From assembly GCA_022564935.1 (NCBI GenBank), contig JADFKM010000005.1, positions 1 to 58,937 of the forward strand: 58,937 nt of DNA. Reading direction: 5' to 3'. Made by a program: the position numbers and the translations under genes. Positions 49,668 through 58,937 of this stretch are shown here, piece by piece; the stretch's first letter is position 1, and each line of letters starts with the position of its first letter. Origin of the DNA: Candidatus Dadabacteria bacterium. Lineage in GTDB: Bacteria > Desulfobacterota_D > UBA1144 > Nemesobacterales > JADFKM01. The notes under the pieces are model-generated. The model was given only the letters and a program-made list of their open reading frames with translations. It made no database searches and was not told the origin of the DNA.

Positions 49668-50474
49668 TTGAGTTACATACGAGTCGCGGAAAAGGCAGCC
49701 AGGGAGGCGGGAGCGCATCTTCTTAGAGAGCTCAAGAGAGAGAAAGAGTACGAATATAAATACAAAAACAGTATGGTCACCGAGGTTGACATCAGCTCGG
49801 AGGATTTGATTATCGACATTATTCAAACCAAATACCCTTTGCACAGCATCATTGCGGAGGAGAGGGGAGAGCTTGAGAACGACTCAAGCTTCAGGTGGAT
49901 AATCGACCCTATAGACGGAACCACCAATTACCTCCATAGATACCCTTTTTTTTCCGTCTCTATTGGGCTTGAGATAGACGGCGTCATAAGCGCGGGGGTA
50001 GTGTACAACCCGATGCGTGATGAGTTGTTTACCGCCGAAATCGGTAAAGGGGCTTATATGAACGGGAGTCCCATCAAACCTTCCCGGATAAACACGATTG
50101 AAGAGAGCCTGCTCACCACCGGGTTTACCCATAAAGAGGGATGGATGGTCGATGAGGGCATTTTCCATCTCGAGAAGTTCATTTACAGGGCGCAGGGATT
50201 CAGGCGCGACGGCTCAGCCGCCCTCGACCTGAGTTATGTCGCGATGGGCAGAGTGGACGGGTTTTGGGAAATCGGGCTTCATTGCTGGGACGTTGCAGCG
50301 GGTTCGCTGATTCTAACCGAAGCCGGTGGCGCGATTTCAGACTTCTCAGACGCCGAGTATGATATTTACGGTATCGAGCTTCTTGCCACAAACGGCCTGA
50401 TACACGACGAAATGATAGAAGTGTTGTTGTTGGGAAGGGAGCTGCGGGGCGTAAAGGAAGGGTATAAAAAGTAG
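49668..50474 (+). CDS. Inositol monophosphatase family protein (SuhB-like)
   Basis: WIIDPIDGTTNYLHRYPFFSVSIG and WDVAAGSLILTEAGG motifs; TTG start. Confidence 0.9.
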   Translation: MSYIRVAEKAAREAGAHLLRELKREKEYEYKYKNSMVTEVDISSEDLIIDIIQTKYPLHSIIAEERGELENDSSFRWIIDPIDGTTNYLHRYPFFSVSIGLEIDGVISAGVVYNPMRDELFTAEIGKGAYMNGSPIKPSRINTIEESLLTTGFTHKEGWMVDEGIFHLEKFIYRAQGFRRDGSAALDLSYVAMGRVDGFWEIGLHCWDVAAGSLILTEAGGAISDFSDAEYDIYGIELLATNGLIHDEMIEVLLLGRELRGVKEGYKK

Positions 50475-50664
50475 ACATTGTGTTGTTATTAGTATTCGCT
50501 CATAAACACGGGCTGAGGGGTTATTGTCAACTCCCCCCTACTCGAATATAATTATATTTCAGATAGTTACATATGGCTCTACTAAGGGAAGGTTGAATAT
50601 TTAAGTCATATTGCGTTTAGACCTATAACGTCTGATTCCGCAGGAAATATTAGAGGTCACGGAT

Positions 50665-52704
50665 ATGGATGGAGAAAATTCTAGACACCGCATCTATAAC
50701 GAAGACGGCGAAGCGGTGAAAGACCGTCCTTGGATCTTCCGCACCTATGCCGGGCACACAAGCGCAAAGGCCTCAAACGAGCTTTATCGCTCCAATCTGG
50801 AGAAGGGCCAGACGGGACTTTCGATAGCTTTCGACCTACCTACCCAATGCGGCTATTCCTCCGACGACCCTATCGCTGGACCCGAAATTGGCAAGGTCGG
50901 TGTCCCCATAAACTCTCTCGATGATTTCCGTATCCTCTTCGAGGGGATTCACCTTGAGAAAATGAATACGTCTATGACGATAAACGCTACGGCTATGTGG
51001 CTCCTTTCTCTGTATATAGCGCTTGCAAGGGAGAGGGGGGAAGACGAATCTAAACTGTTGGGTACGACTCAGAACGATATCATAAAGGAGTATCTTGCCA
51101 GGGGGACGTACATATTTCCTCCGGAGGCGAGCCTCCGTATGATTGCCCAGATGTATGAGTACTGCTTGGAAAACACCCCTCAATGGAACGCCTCAAATAT
51201 TTGCTCATACCACCTGCAGGAAGCTGGCGCAACGCCCTCTCAAGAGCTTGCCTTTGCCCTGTCGAATGCGATATGCATACTGGATCTGGTAAGGGAAAGG
51301 GGGCACTTCAACGCAGAGCAGTTCGAGAGGTGCGTTGGGAGGATCAGCTTTTTCGTTAACTCAGGCATAAGGTTCATAGAAGAATTGAGCAAGATGAGGG
51401 CTTTTGTCGAGCTCTGGGATGAGATCACACTGGAGCGGTACGGGGTAAAAAACCCGAAATACAGACGGTTCAGGTACGGAGTGCAGGTAAACTCACTGAG
51501 TCTTACGGAAAGCCAGCCGGAGAACAACGCATGGAGAATACTGATCGAGACCCTCGGTGTAACTTTAAGCAAAAAAGCCCGCTGCAGGGCGCTCCAGCTT
51601 CCCGCCTGGAACGAGGCACTTTCTCTGCCGCGTCCCTGGGACCAGCAGTGGTCGCTGCGCCTTCAGCAAATCCTGGCTTACGAGACCGACCTGCTGGAGT
51701 ATCCCGACATATTCGACGGCAGCCCTGTTATTGAGTCGAAGGTAGGTGAGTTGAAAGAGCAGGCAAGGCAAGAAATCGATAAGATAATCCGGATGGGTGG
51801 GGTAAGGGTCGCTGTTGAGTCCGGGTATTTGAAATCTTCGCTTGTGAGGTCGATGTCCGAGCGTGTCAGTAAGATCAACACCGGAGATATGGTGGTGGTG
51901 GGTGTCAACAGGTGGACCGAGGCGATAGAGTCTCCTCTGCTTTCCGGAGACGACGGGGGTACGTTCCAAATAGATGCAGATGAGGTAGAAGAGACTCTTA
52001 GGAATTTGGAAAGAACGAAGAAAGACCGCGACGGCTCTAGAGTTCAGGAGGTCCTCGAAAGCCTTAAAGAAGCCGCTGGGAGCGGAGAGAATATGATGGA
52101 GCCTTCTATTCAATGCGCCCTGGCCGGGGTTACAACCGGTGAATGGGCCGGCGTGCTCCGGGAAGTGTTCGGTGAATACCGCCCGGTAACGGGCGTTGAA
52201 GGCCAAAAGCTCAATCTTGAGAACGACCGCGTCGAAGCGCTAAGAAAGAGGGTCGACGAGTACGAAAAAACCTCAGGCCACCGCCCCAGGATCCTTGTCG
52301 GAAAGCCCGGTCTCGACGGCCATTCCAACGGCGCCGAGATCATCGCAGTAGCGGCCCGGCATAGCGGCTTTGACGTGATTTACACCGGAATCCGCCTTAG
52401 CCCCGATGAGATAGCTCAGAGCGCAGTCGAGGAGGACGCAGACGTCATTGGACTCTCCGTGCTCAGCGGCTCCCATGTTGAAATGGCAAAGCAGGTGGTT
52501 GAAAAACTACGTGAGGCCGGTGCTCACCCCCATATCCCCGTTGTTTTGGGAGGGATCGTTCCTGCTCAGGACATGCAGGCGTTGGAAGCGGTGGGAATAA
52601 AACGGATCTTCACCCCATCGGACTTCAAGCTTATGGACATAATGGAGAGTATTATGGACATAGTTGATGAAGGCAGCGGAGTCCGGGAAAGAATTTCATC
52701 ATAA
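50665..52704 (+). CDS. MeaA-like B12-dependent acyl-CoA mutase (methylmalonyl/ethylmalonyl-CoA mutase superfamily)
   Basis: PWIFRTYAGHTSAKASNELYRSNLEKGQTGLSIAFDLPTQCGY, GTTQNDIIKEYLARGTYIFPP, C-terminal B12 motif GLDGHSNG. Confidence 0.88.
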   Translation: MDGENSRHRIYNEDGEAVKDRPWIFRTYAGHTSAKASNELYRSNLEKGQTGLSIAFDLPTQCGYSSDDPIAGPEIGKVGVPINSLDDFRILFEGIHLEKMNTSMTINATAMWLLSLYIALARERGEDESKLLGTTQNDIIKEYLARGTYIFPPEASLRMIAQMYEYCLENTPQWNASNICSYHLQEAGATPSQELAFALSNAICILDLVRERGHFNAEQFERCVGRISFFVNSGIRFIEELSKMRAFVELWDEITLERYGVKNPKYRRFRYGVQVNSLSLTESQPENNAWRILIETLGVTLSKKARCRALQLPAWNEALSLPRPWDQQWSLRLQQILAYETDLLEYPDIFDGSPVIESKVGELKEQARQEIDKIIRMGGVRVAVESGYLKSSLVRSMSERVSKINTGDMVVVGVNRWTEAIESPLLSGDDGGTFQIDADEVEETLRNLERTKKDRDGSRVQEVLESLKEAAGSGENMMEPSIQCALAGVTTGEWAGVLREVFGEYRPVTGVEGQKLNLENDRVEALRKRVDEYEKTSGHRPRILVGKPGLDGHSNGAEIIAVAARHSGFDVIYTGIRLSPDEIAQSAVEEDADVIGLSVLSGSHVEMAKQVVEKLREAGAHPHIPVVLGGIVPAQDMQALEAVGIKRIFTPSDFKLMDIMESIMDIVDEGSGVRERISS

Positions 52705-52847
52705 ATACGCTTCTAACGACTCACAACCTTCATAACCTGAGTGCATTTGCTATTACCGTCAAACTACCAACCTCCACATTAAGCGTCGGACTAAATTGAG
52801 GTGACTTGGCGATTGATACGTACACGCGCGTGTGTTAATTTGTTTCT

Positions 52848-54383
52848 ATGCTCCTGCGACCCAGTCCTGCCGCAAATGTAGAGACCGACTCTTTGGACAG
52901 GGAGATCTTCAACGAACTTCTCGAGTCCTCCAGGGAGCTTTCCGATTTGATGGACAGGGGGTCAAACCTTCTTCCGGATTTCAAATTCCTTTTACAGGAC
53001 ATATTTGCGACCTTTTTCAAATACAACATTATTTTGTTCCCGCCCGAAGAGGTGAAGAGAAGCTCCAGGCTGGGACGAAAGCTCATTGAAAAGGCGATTG
53101 TCTCTGAGCTTTACAACGAGTTAAGGGAAGAAACGGTTCTCGATAAGTTCAATTCCGCGCTCGCCACTGTAACTATGGCGGGGAGCATGCTCGAGTGGAT
53201 AAAATCCGATGAAGGCCTAAGCGACAAAAAGCTCATAAAGCAATGGGAGATCGATGAGGCTGAGGAGAGGTACGAAGAGCTCGCAATGGAGAACGAGACC
53301 TGGAAGGAGGTTGAGGAGAACGAGGACATAGACGATTCTCTCGATGAGTCATTCGAGAAGGGGAAAAAGGAAAACGAAATGACACTGTCCCGACAACAAG
53401 AGGAGCTGGAGGAGCTTGAAGAGGCACAGGATAAACGTCTTGATAATATCGATATTAAGTTAGACAAGCTGGTCGACTCCTCTATGAGAAAGGCTGAGGA
53501 AAGGATAAATGATGCTGAAAAGGAGCTGATGCAGTGGGGAGCCGCTATAGGAAGCTCCGAGAGCGATAAGCCGGTTGGAGAAAAATTAGACCTTGCCGAG
53601 AGTTTGTCTAAAAACGAGAAATTGAAAAGAATATCCCTAATGCTTGGAGCGCTGAACCAGGAGATGTTTAATGCCCGCAGGAAGGTGTGGTCAAAGCGGG
53701 GGAGCGAGGTATACGGCATTTCATACGGCAGCGAGCTCGGCTATATCATCCCCTCAGAGCTTGTAACTCTCCGGCACCCGGTTCTCAGAAAGGATTTCCT
53801 GAAGAGGTATGTGGAACAAAGGCTGTTGCGCTACTATCTTAAAGATGAGACGGGAAGGGGCCCTGTTATTGTGTGCCTTGACTGTAGCAGTTCAATGGCG
53901 GGGGATAAAGAGCTGTGGTCAAAGGCCCTTTGCCTGAGCATTCACGAGTTGGCTAAGAGGCAGAAAAGGAAGTTCAGCGTTGTTGTGTTTTCCTCCAGCG
54001 AGTACGACTTGCGTGTGTTCAGCTCAAGTGTCGGGGCGGGGAAGACATTGACCGAGCCGCAGCTGCTCGAGCTTGCCGATTATTTTCCCGGCGGCGGAAC
54101 GGATTTTGAATTACCCCTTCAAAAAGCCCTCTATTTGCTGAGTGAGGAAGTATACGGTAGAAGCGACGTGCTGTTTATAACGGACGGGGAGTGTGACGTT
54201 ACTGAGCCGTGGCTTGAGCACTTCTTGACTGAAAAGTCCAGGCTTGACTTCCAGGTATTTTCCGTATTGATCGACCTCAATAAGACCGAGACGCCGCGCA
54301 CCCTGATGAAGTTCAGTGACAAGGTTACGACAATATCTCAGCTACAATCCAAGGATGCTAGGGATATATTTCTCAGTTTTTAG
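52848..54383 (+). CDS. VWA domain-containing protein (ViaA/CoxE-like)
   Basis: C-terminal VWA with MIDAS DCSSSM, FPGGGTDFELPL, FITDGECD; acidic coiled-coil middle region. Confidence 0.8.
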   Translation: MLLRPSPAANVETDSLDREIFNELLESSRELSDLMDRGSNLLPDFKFLLQDIFATFFKYNIILFPPEEVKRSSRLGRKLIEKAIVSELYNELREETVLDKFNSALATVTMAGSMLEWIKSDEGLSDKKLIKQWEIDEAEERYEELAMENETWKEVEENEDIDDSLDESFEKGKKENEMTLSRQQEELEELEEAQDKRLDNIDIKLDKLVDSSMRKAEERINDAEKELMQWGAAIGSSESDKPVGEKLDLAESLSKNEKLKRISLMLGALNQEMFNARRKVWSKRGSEVYGISYGSELGYIIPSELVTLRHPVLRKDFLKRYVEQRLLRYYLKDETGRGPVIVCLDCSSSMAGDKELWSKALCLSIHELAKRQKRKFSVVVFSSSEYDLRVFSSSVGAGKTLTEPQLLELADYFPGGGTDFELPLQKALYLLSEEVYGRSDVLFITDGECDVTEPWLEHFLTEKSRLDFQVFSVLIDLNKTETPRTLMKFSDKVTTISQLQSKDARDIFLSF

Positions 54384-54436
54384 ATGACAGTTTCGAGCCA
54401 TAGTTAGAAAGGCGGATATATAAATGATTTATTAAT

Positions 54437-55531
54437 ATGAGACCGACCTGGGCTGAGATCGATCTAAATTCCCTCAGGGAGAATTTTCGATATGTTAAGT
54501 CTGCTGTTGGGGCGGGGATGGACATACTGTCGGTTGTTAAGGCCGATGCATACGGTCACGGAGCCGTACCCATAAGCAGGGCGCTTGTGAACGAAGGCAC
54601 GTACATGCTGGGGGTTGCTACGGTTAATGAAGCCCTTGAGCTTAGGGGAGCGGGTATAACCAAGCCGATTGTGATGCTTGGTGGTGTAGTGGAAGAAGAG
54701 GCTGAAGCAGTGGTTGGGAACGACCTGATACCTGCCGTGTTTTCAGTTTCGGTTGCTCGCGCATTGAACAGCGCCGCACGGAAAAGAGAAAAATCGCTAG
54801 GATTTCATTTAAAAGTCGATACGGGGATGAACAGACTCGGGGTGTATGTTGATGAGATTGCCGACTTTCTCGATGGAATTTCAGGACTGGATAACATCAG
54901 GATGGAGGGCCTATTCAGCCATTTTGCAAGCGCAGAGCTTGATGACGCTACCCATACAATGAAACAACTCGAGCAATTTACAAAGATTGCGGCTATCGTG
55001 AAGAAAGTCGGTTTTCGCCCCCGGTATCTTCACCTTGCAAACAGCGCGGCAATACAACGATTCCCCGAAACACATCTGAACATGGTTCGCCCCGGCATAA
55101 TGCTCTACGGCTCTTCACAGCTGCCCGGCCACGCACTCAGGCCAGTTATGAAGCTGAAATCCAGAGTCGTTCAAATCAAAAAGGCTCCAAAGGGCTCCGC
55201 CGTGAGTTATGGAGGGACATTCCTCACTCAAAGACCAACGCTTTTGGCCGTTCTCCCGATCGGATATGCGGATGGTTATATGAGAACCCTTTCCAATAAC
55301 GCCTCGGTTTCGGTCAGGGGACAGAGGGCGCCGGTGGTAGGGGCCGTCTGCATGGACCTGACCATAATTGACGTTACGGACGTGCCGGGTGTGGAAGTGG
55401 GAGAGGAAGTCGTTCTGTTTGGGGACGCAGTAGTTACTGTAGACGACGTTTCCACGTGGGCGGGGACCATTTCTTACGAATTGTTGTCTAATACGGGGAG
55501 GCGCGTGTCGAGAAAGTACGTCTGTGAATAA
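54437..55531 (+). CDS. alr: Alanine racemase
   Basis: RPTWAEIDLNSLRENFRYVK, VVKADAYGHGA (PLP Lys), VGAVCMDLTIIDVTD. Confidence 0.95.
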   Translation: MRPTWAEIDLNSLRENFRYVKSAVGAGMDILSVVKADAYGHGAVPISRALVNEGTYMLGVATVNEALELRGAGITKPIVMLGGVVEEEAEAVVGNDLIPAVFSVSVARALNSAARKREKSLGFHLKVDTGMNRLGVYVDEIADFLDGISGLDNIRMEGLFSHFASAELDDATHTMKQLEQFTKIAAIVKKVGFRPRYLHLANSAAIQRFPETHLNMVRPGIMLYGSSQLPGHALRPVMKLKSRVVQIKKAPKGSAVSYGGTFLTQRPTLLAVLPIGYADGYMRTLSNNASVSVRGQRAPVVGAVCMDLTIIDVTDVPGVEVGEEVVLFGDAVVTVDDVSTWAGTISYELLSNTGRRVSRKYVCE

Positions 55532-55585
55532 AATGGGCTTTGGATGCTATATTTTTAATATCTTCTGTTATCGGTATGATGTGCC

Positions 55586-57067
55586 ATGAAAAACCTCAGT
55601 TTTTTTTATCCCTGTGCCCTGATCATGCTGCTCATGTTTCATACGACTTCATACGCCGGCTGGGAGTTCAGTCTCGGACCTCTCGTGGATATTGAGAAGG
55701 ACGAGGAAGCTCATTCCATAGATATAGAAATGCTCGGCCCCGTTATTAAGTACAGAGCCGGCCCGGAGGGAATGGAGCTCGGGATCAAGCCCCTTTTTCA
55801 TTACTCTAGCGATAGCGGCAAAAAATCAAAGCGTTTTACGTTGATGTTCCCCTTTGCGGGCTTCAGGAAGAAGCCTGACGCGCTTTACATCCATGCGTTA
55901 TTTCACCTTATGGAGCTTAACGTCACGACTACCAAAACGGGGTTTAAGGAAAAGGAATTTGCCCTGTACCCCTTCTTGTTTAAAAAAAGTGCCGAGAATA
56001 AAGAAAATAACTATTTGGCGCTGTTCCCGATCGCGGGCCGGCTTAAGAACAAGTTCTTTAAGGACGAGATAACTTTTATCATGTTCCCCCTCTTTATGGA
56101 GACGAGGAAAGACGGGGAAGTTAATAGAAACTTTTTATGGCCCATACTGGCATTTTACGGCGGAAAGGGGCAGAGGGGAATGAGAATATGGCCACTGTTC
56201 GGATTTAGAGAGAAGAAGGATCAGCTCGATGAAAAGTTTGCCCTGTGGCCTATCTTCGCATCAAAAAGAGGGGTTTTTTACGGAGAGGAGGTAAAATCAT
56301 TATCGATCCTGCCTTTCTACTCGTCTGTTCAAACGGAGAACAAGAAGTACACGACATACATGTGGCCTTTCATAAATCACATCGTTGATAAGAACAAGGA
56401 CATTGAAAGGTGGGATGTTCCCTGGCCCATTCTAAACGTCACGAGGGGCTCGAAGAGACAGAACAGGTTCTTCCCGATTTATTCAAAAGAAGTGGGCAAA
56501 CATGACAAAGACGGGTTTATTCTGTGGCCTATATACAGGTATAGCGAGGCATATTTCGCCGACTATAAAAGAAGGCGCGACAGGGTGCTACTATTTATAT
56601 ACTCCGATATAAAAGAAGAGCCCATTATAGAAGGCGGGAGGAGCGGGAGAAGAATTGACCTGTGGCCGCTGTTCACATACTCAAGAGATGCGACCGGAGA
56701 GAGGCGACTGCACTTCCTCTCGATATTCGAGCCGTTCTTACACTCCAACGAAGGCATCGAGAAAAACTACTCTTCCCTCTGGAGGATATTTACGTGGAGG
56801 AGCGAGCCCGATGGCACAAAGGAGTCTGAGTTTCTGTGGAATATGTTCAAAACCCACAAGAGCAAAAAAGGGATAAAGGTGAGCTTCAGACCTATAGTTC
56901 CCGTGTTTTCATACAGCAACATAGACAGCGAAAAGAAGATTTCGTTTCTTGGGGGCTTGTTTGGGTATTCTCGTGACGAGCAAAAAACCACCGTGAGGTT
57001 TTTGTTTATCCCGATTAAGATTTCATCTACTAAAAATTCTAACGGCCGGGAAGGAGAAGGGCGGTGA
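55586..57067 (+). CDS. Exported protein with many WP[LI]F-type repeats, unknown function
   Basis: Signal peptide (MKNLSFFYPCALIMLLMFHTTSYAG); repeated [FWY]P[FLI][FLY] motifs about every 20-30 aa; stop overlaps the mlaE start (GTGA). Confidence 0.75.
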   Translation: MKNLSFFYPCALIMLLMFHTTSYAGWEFSLGPLVDIEKDEEAHSIDIEMLGPVIKYRAGPEGMELGIKPLFHYSSDSGKKSKRFTLMFPFAGFRKKPDALYIHALFHLMELNVTTTKTGFKEKEFALYPFLFKKSAENKENNYLALFPIAGRLKNKFFKDEITFIMFPLFMETRKDGEVNRNFLWPILAFYGGKGQRGMRIWPLFGFREKKDQLDEKFALWPIFASKRGVFYGEEVKSLSILPFYSSVQTENKKYTTYMWPFINHIVDKNKDIERWDVPWPILNVTRGSKRQNRFFPIYSKEVGKHDKDGFILWPIYRYSEAYFADYKRRRDRVLLFIYSDIKEEPIIEGGRSGRRIDLWPLFTYSRDATGERRLHFLSIFEPFLHSNEGIEKNYSSLWRIFTWRSEPDGTKESEFLWNMFKTHKSKKGIKVSFRPIVPVFSYSNIDSEKKISFLGGLFGYSRDEQKTTVRFLFIPIKISSTKNSNGREGEGR

Positions 57068-57831
57068 ACGCCGTTTACCTTTTTTTTCAAACAACCGGGG
57101 AGCTGATAGCGCTTTTTCTAGAAAGCATGTACTGGTCTAAGGCCGCTGTGCGGAACAGGGATAAAGTGTTCGCCCATATGGTTGAGATAGGCAACAAGAC
57201 CCTTCCCGTAGCCGCCCTTATATCTCTGTTTATCGGGGGTGTGATTGCACTACAATCCGGCCCGCAGCTGGCCCAATACGGGATTCAGGAAAACCTGGGT
57301 GGGATCATAGGCTTATCTCTGGTAAAGGAGCTCGGCCCTGTGATGGGCTCGATCTTAATCGCGGGCAGGGTGGGCTCTGCGATGACGGCTGAGATAGGCT
57401 CGATGAGCGTATACGACGAGATTGACGCCTTGAGAACCATGGACATCAATCCCGTCAGGTACCTTGTGATGCCTAGGCTGCTTGCCGCCATCATAGCACT
57501 TCCGCTTCTCGTGATATACATGGACGTTATCGGGTGGCTGGGGGGAGCGATTGTAGCTTCAACTAATCCCTCGATAAACGTCTCGTTCCAGATTTACTAC
57601 AACAATCTTTCAAGCCTCGTCGAGTTCAAAGACGTAATCAACGGCTTGGTCAAGTCATTGGTGTTTGGTATTATAATTACAACCGTATGCTGCTATATCG
57701 GGCTTAGGACCAGGGGGGGGCCAAGGGAAATAGGCACAGCTGTTACGCGCGCCGTTGTCCTCTCGTTTGTTTTAATACTCGTATCCGATTATCTCATGAC
57801 AAGTGCTTTGTTAAGTTTAGGATTGGGTTAG
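57064..57831 (+). CDS. mlaE: MlaE-family lipid ABC transporter permease
   Basis: ALQSGPQLAQYG, LVKELGPVMGSILIAGRVGSAMTAEIGSMSVYDEIDAL typical MlaE. Confidence 0.93.
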   Translation: MNAVYLFFQTTGELIALFLESMYWSKAAVRNRDKVFAHMVEIGNKTLPVAALISLFIGGVIALQSGPQLAQYGIQENLGGIIGLSLVKELGPVMGSILIAGRVGSAMTAEIGSMSVYDEIDALRTMDINPVRYLVMPRLLAAIIALPLLVIYMDVIGWLGGAIVASTNPSINVSFQIYYNNLSSLVEFKDVINGLVKSLVFGIIITTVCCYIGLRTRGGPREIGTAVTRAVVLSFVLILVSDYLMTSALLSLGLG

Positions 57832-57857
57832 GAAATAATCACACCTAAGGTGCCCGC

Positions 57858-58637
57858 ATGACGCAACCCGTAAATGAGCCTTTTGTCTGGGAAAAATATC
57901 GGCAGGGAAGAAGCGTTGAAGCCGTTGGAGTGGTAATTAGAAGTCTTAACAAGAGTTTTGGTGACAACCTCGTCCTGAGAGACCTCAATCTTGAAGTTAC
58001 TCCTGGCGAAACTCTGGTTATTCTCGGCAAAAGCGGCACCGGCAAGAGTGTGCTCCTAAGGCATATCATCGGTCTTATGAAGCCCGATTCGGGAGCCGTT
58101 ACAGTAGGGGAAATCGATGTCGAAGACCAGGAGTTCAGGAAGAAGCACACTCTCGCCATTGTGTTTCAATCTGCGGCTTTGTTCAATTCCCTGTCTGTGG
58201 GTGATAATGTGGCGCTTTACCTGAGGGAGCATCGCATCTACGGGGAAGAGGAAATTAGGGATGTTGTGAGAGAAACTCTCACCGTAGTCGGTCTTGAGGG
58301 AAAAGAGGACGTGATGCCCTCGGAGCTGAGCGGCGGAATGAAGAAAAGGGTTGCGATTGCCAGGGCGCTTGCGATGAGTCCCGAGCTGATTTTATACGAT
58401 GAGCCCACTGGAGAGCTCGACCCGATGATGACCCACACGATTGGAGACGAAATACTGAAACTCCGAAAGCGGTTTGTGGTGACACAAATAGTCGTCACTC
58501 ATGACGTATATCTTGCTTTCTATGTAGCCGATAGGATAGCGGTTTTGGACGAAGGCAGTATAATTGAAATAGGCGCGCCCGAGAAGCTAAGACGCAGTAC
58601 TAACTCAATAACCAGGGATTTTTTAAGGAGTCTATAA
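57858..58637 (+). CDS. mlaF: MlaF-family lipid ABC transporter ATP-binding protein
   Basis: Walker A GKSGTGKSVLLRH, signature LSGGMKKRVAIARALA, Walker B LILYDEPTGELDP. Confidence 0.94.
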   Translation: MTQPVNEPFVWEKYRQGRSVEAVGVVIRSLNKSFGDNLVLRDLNLEVTPGETLVILGKSGTGKSVLLRHIIGLMKPDSGAVTVGEIDVEDQEFRKKHTLAIVFQSAALFNSLSVGDNVALYLREHRIYGEEEIRDVVRETLTVVGLEGKEDVMPSELSGGMKKRVAIARALAMSPELILYDEPTGELDPMMTHTIGDEILKLRKRFVVTQIVVTHDVYLAFYVADRIAVLDEGSIIEIGAPEKLRRSTNSITRDFLRSL

Positions 58638-58658
58638 ATCAAAGGGGGTATGGTATCT

Positions 58659-58937
58659 ATGAGTAAAGAAATTCAGCTGGGAATTTTCTTTTTCATTGCG
58701 TTGGTAATACTGGGGGTAGTGTTTGAGCTCTTGAACGGAATACCCTTTTTACAGCGGCACTACACATTAAAAACTTATTTTTCAGCTATCGGCGAGCTTA
58801 AGCCCGGCAACCCGGTTAAGCTTGCCGGACTCGAGGTAGGTAAGGTTTCCGCCGTAAAGCTTGGAAATAACAACATAGCGGTCGAGATAGAGATAGAGCG
58901 GGGAACTCCCGTAAAGAAGGATTCCGTGGCCACAATA
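58659..58937 (+). CDS. mlaD: MlaD-family MCE domain protein (partial, runs off the window end)
   Basis: Manual translation MSKEIQLGIFFFIALVILGVVFELLNGIPFLQRHYTLKTYFSAIGELKPGNPVKLAGLEVGKVSAVKLGNNNIAVEIEIERGTPVKKDSVATI; missed by the ORF track because it is truncated. Confidence 0.9.
   Translation, partial: MSKEIQLGIFFFIALVILGVVFELLNGIPFLQRHYTLKTYFSAIGELKPGNPVKLAGLEVGKVSAVKLGNNNIAVEIEIERGTPVKKDSVATI

Noticed and set aside
53111-53719. 202-aa minus-strand Ser-rich ORF opposite the VWA gene
   Set aside because: Reverse complement of the acidic coiled-coil coding region; low-complexity Ser runs are an artefact.

Overview
The window reads as one end of a bacterial contig, Gram-negative in type (Mla system, type IV pilus assembly genes, NtrBC/GlnB). 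It is dominated by core genes. In order it carries: a truncated amidohydrolase start abutting phage-like sequence; a DapF homologue; a polyhydroxyalkanoate (PHA) locus (SDR reductase, class III PhaC, two short PhaE-like proteins, a phasin); a periplasmic binding protein; CcsA; PrfA; ZapB/ZapA-like proteins; MTHFS; RNase Y; YmdB; a nitrilase; PPDK; GlySQ; TrmFO; PilB/PilT/PilC/PilS/PilR; an RpoS-like sigma factor; Nth; NuoJ/K/L; GlnA/GlnB; an acyl-CoA synthetase; RNase III; NtrC/NtrB; Hom; tRNA-Ala(GGC); two paralogous secreted proteins; YchF; a SuhB-like phosphatase; a MeaA-like B12 mutase; a VWA protein; Alr; a WPLF-repeat protein; and MlaE/F/D. No CRISPR array, prophage or intact transposon was recognised. 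The items most worth a second look are: (1) a DapF homologue in which both catalytic cysteines read as serine; (2) a PHA locus with small PhaE-like proteins built from a repeated YxxxF...WE...WLKSP module, one with a Lys/Ala-rich tail; (3) tandem secreted paralogues, one with Cys-rich repeats and a C-terminal sorting-like signal, with a duplicated terminator of which one copy appears orphaned; (4) a WP[LI]F-repeat exported protein whose stop codon overlaps the start of mlaE; (5) a MeaA-like mutase lacking the canonical GTQSLHTN motif; (6) several truncated gene remnants. All family names come from reading motifs by eye; no database search was run.
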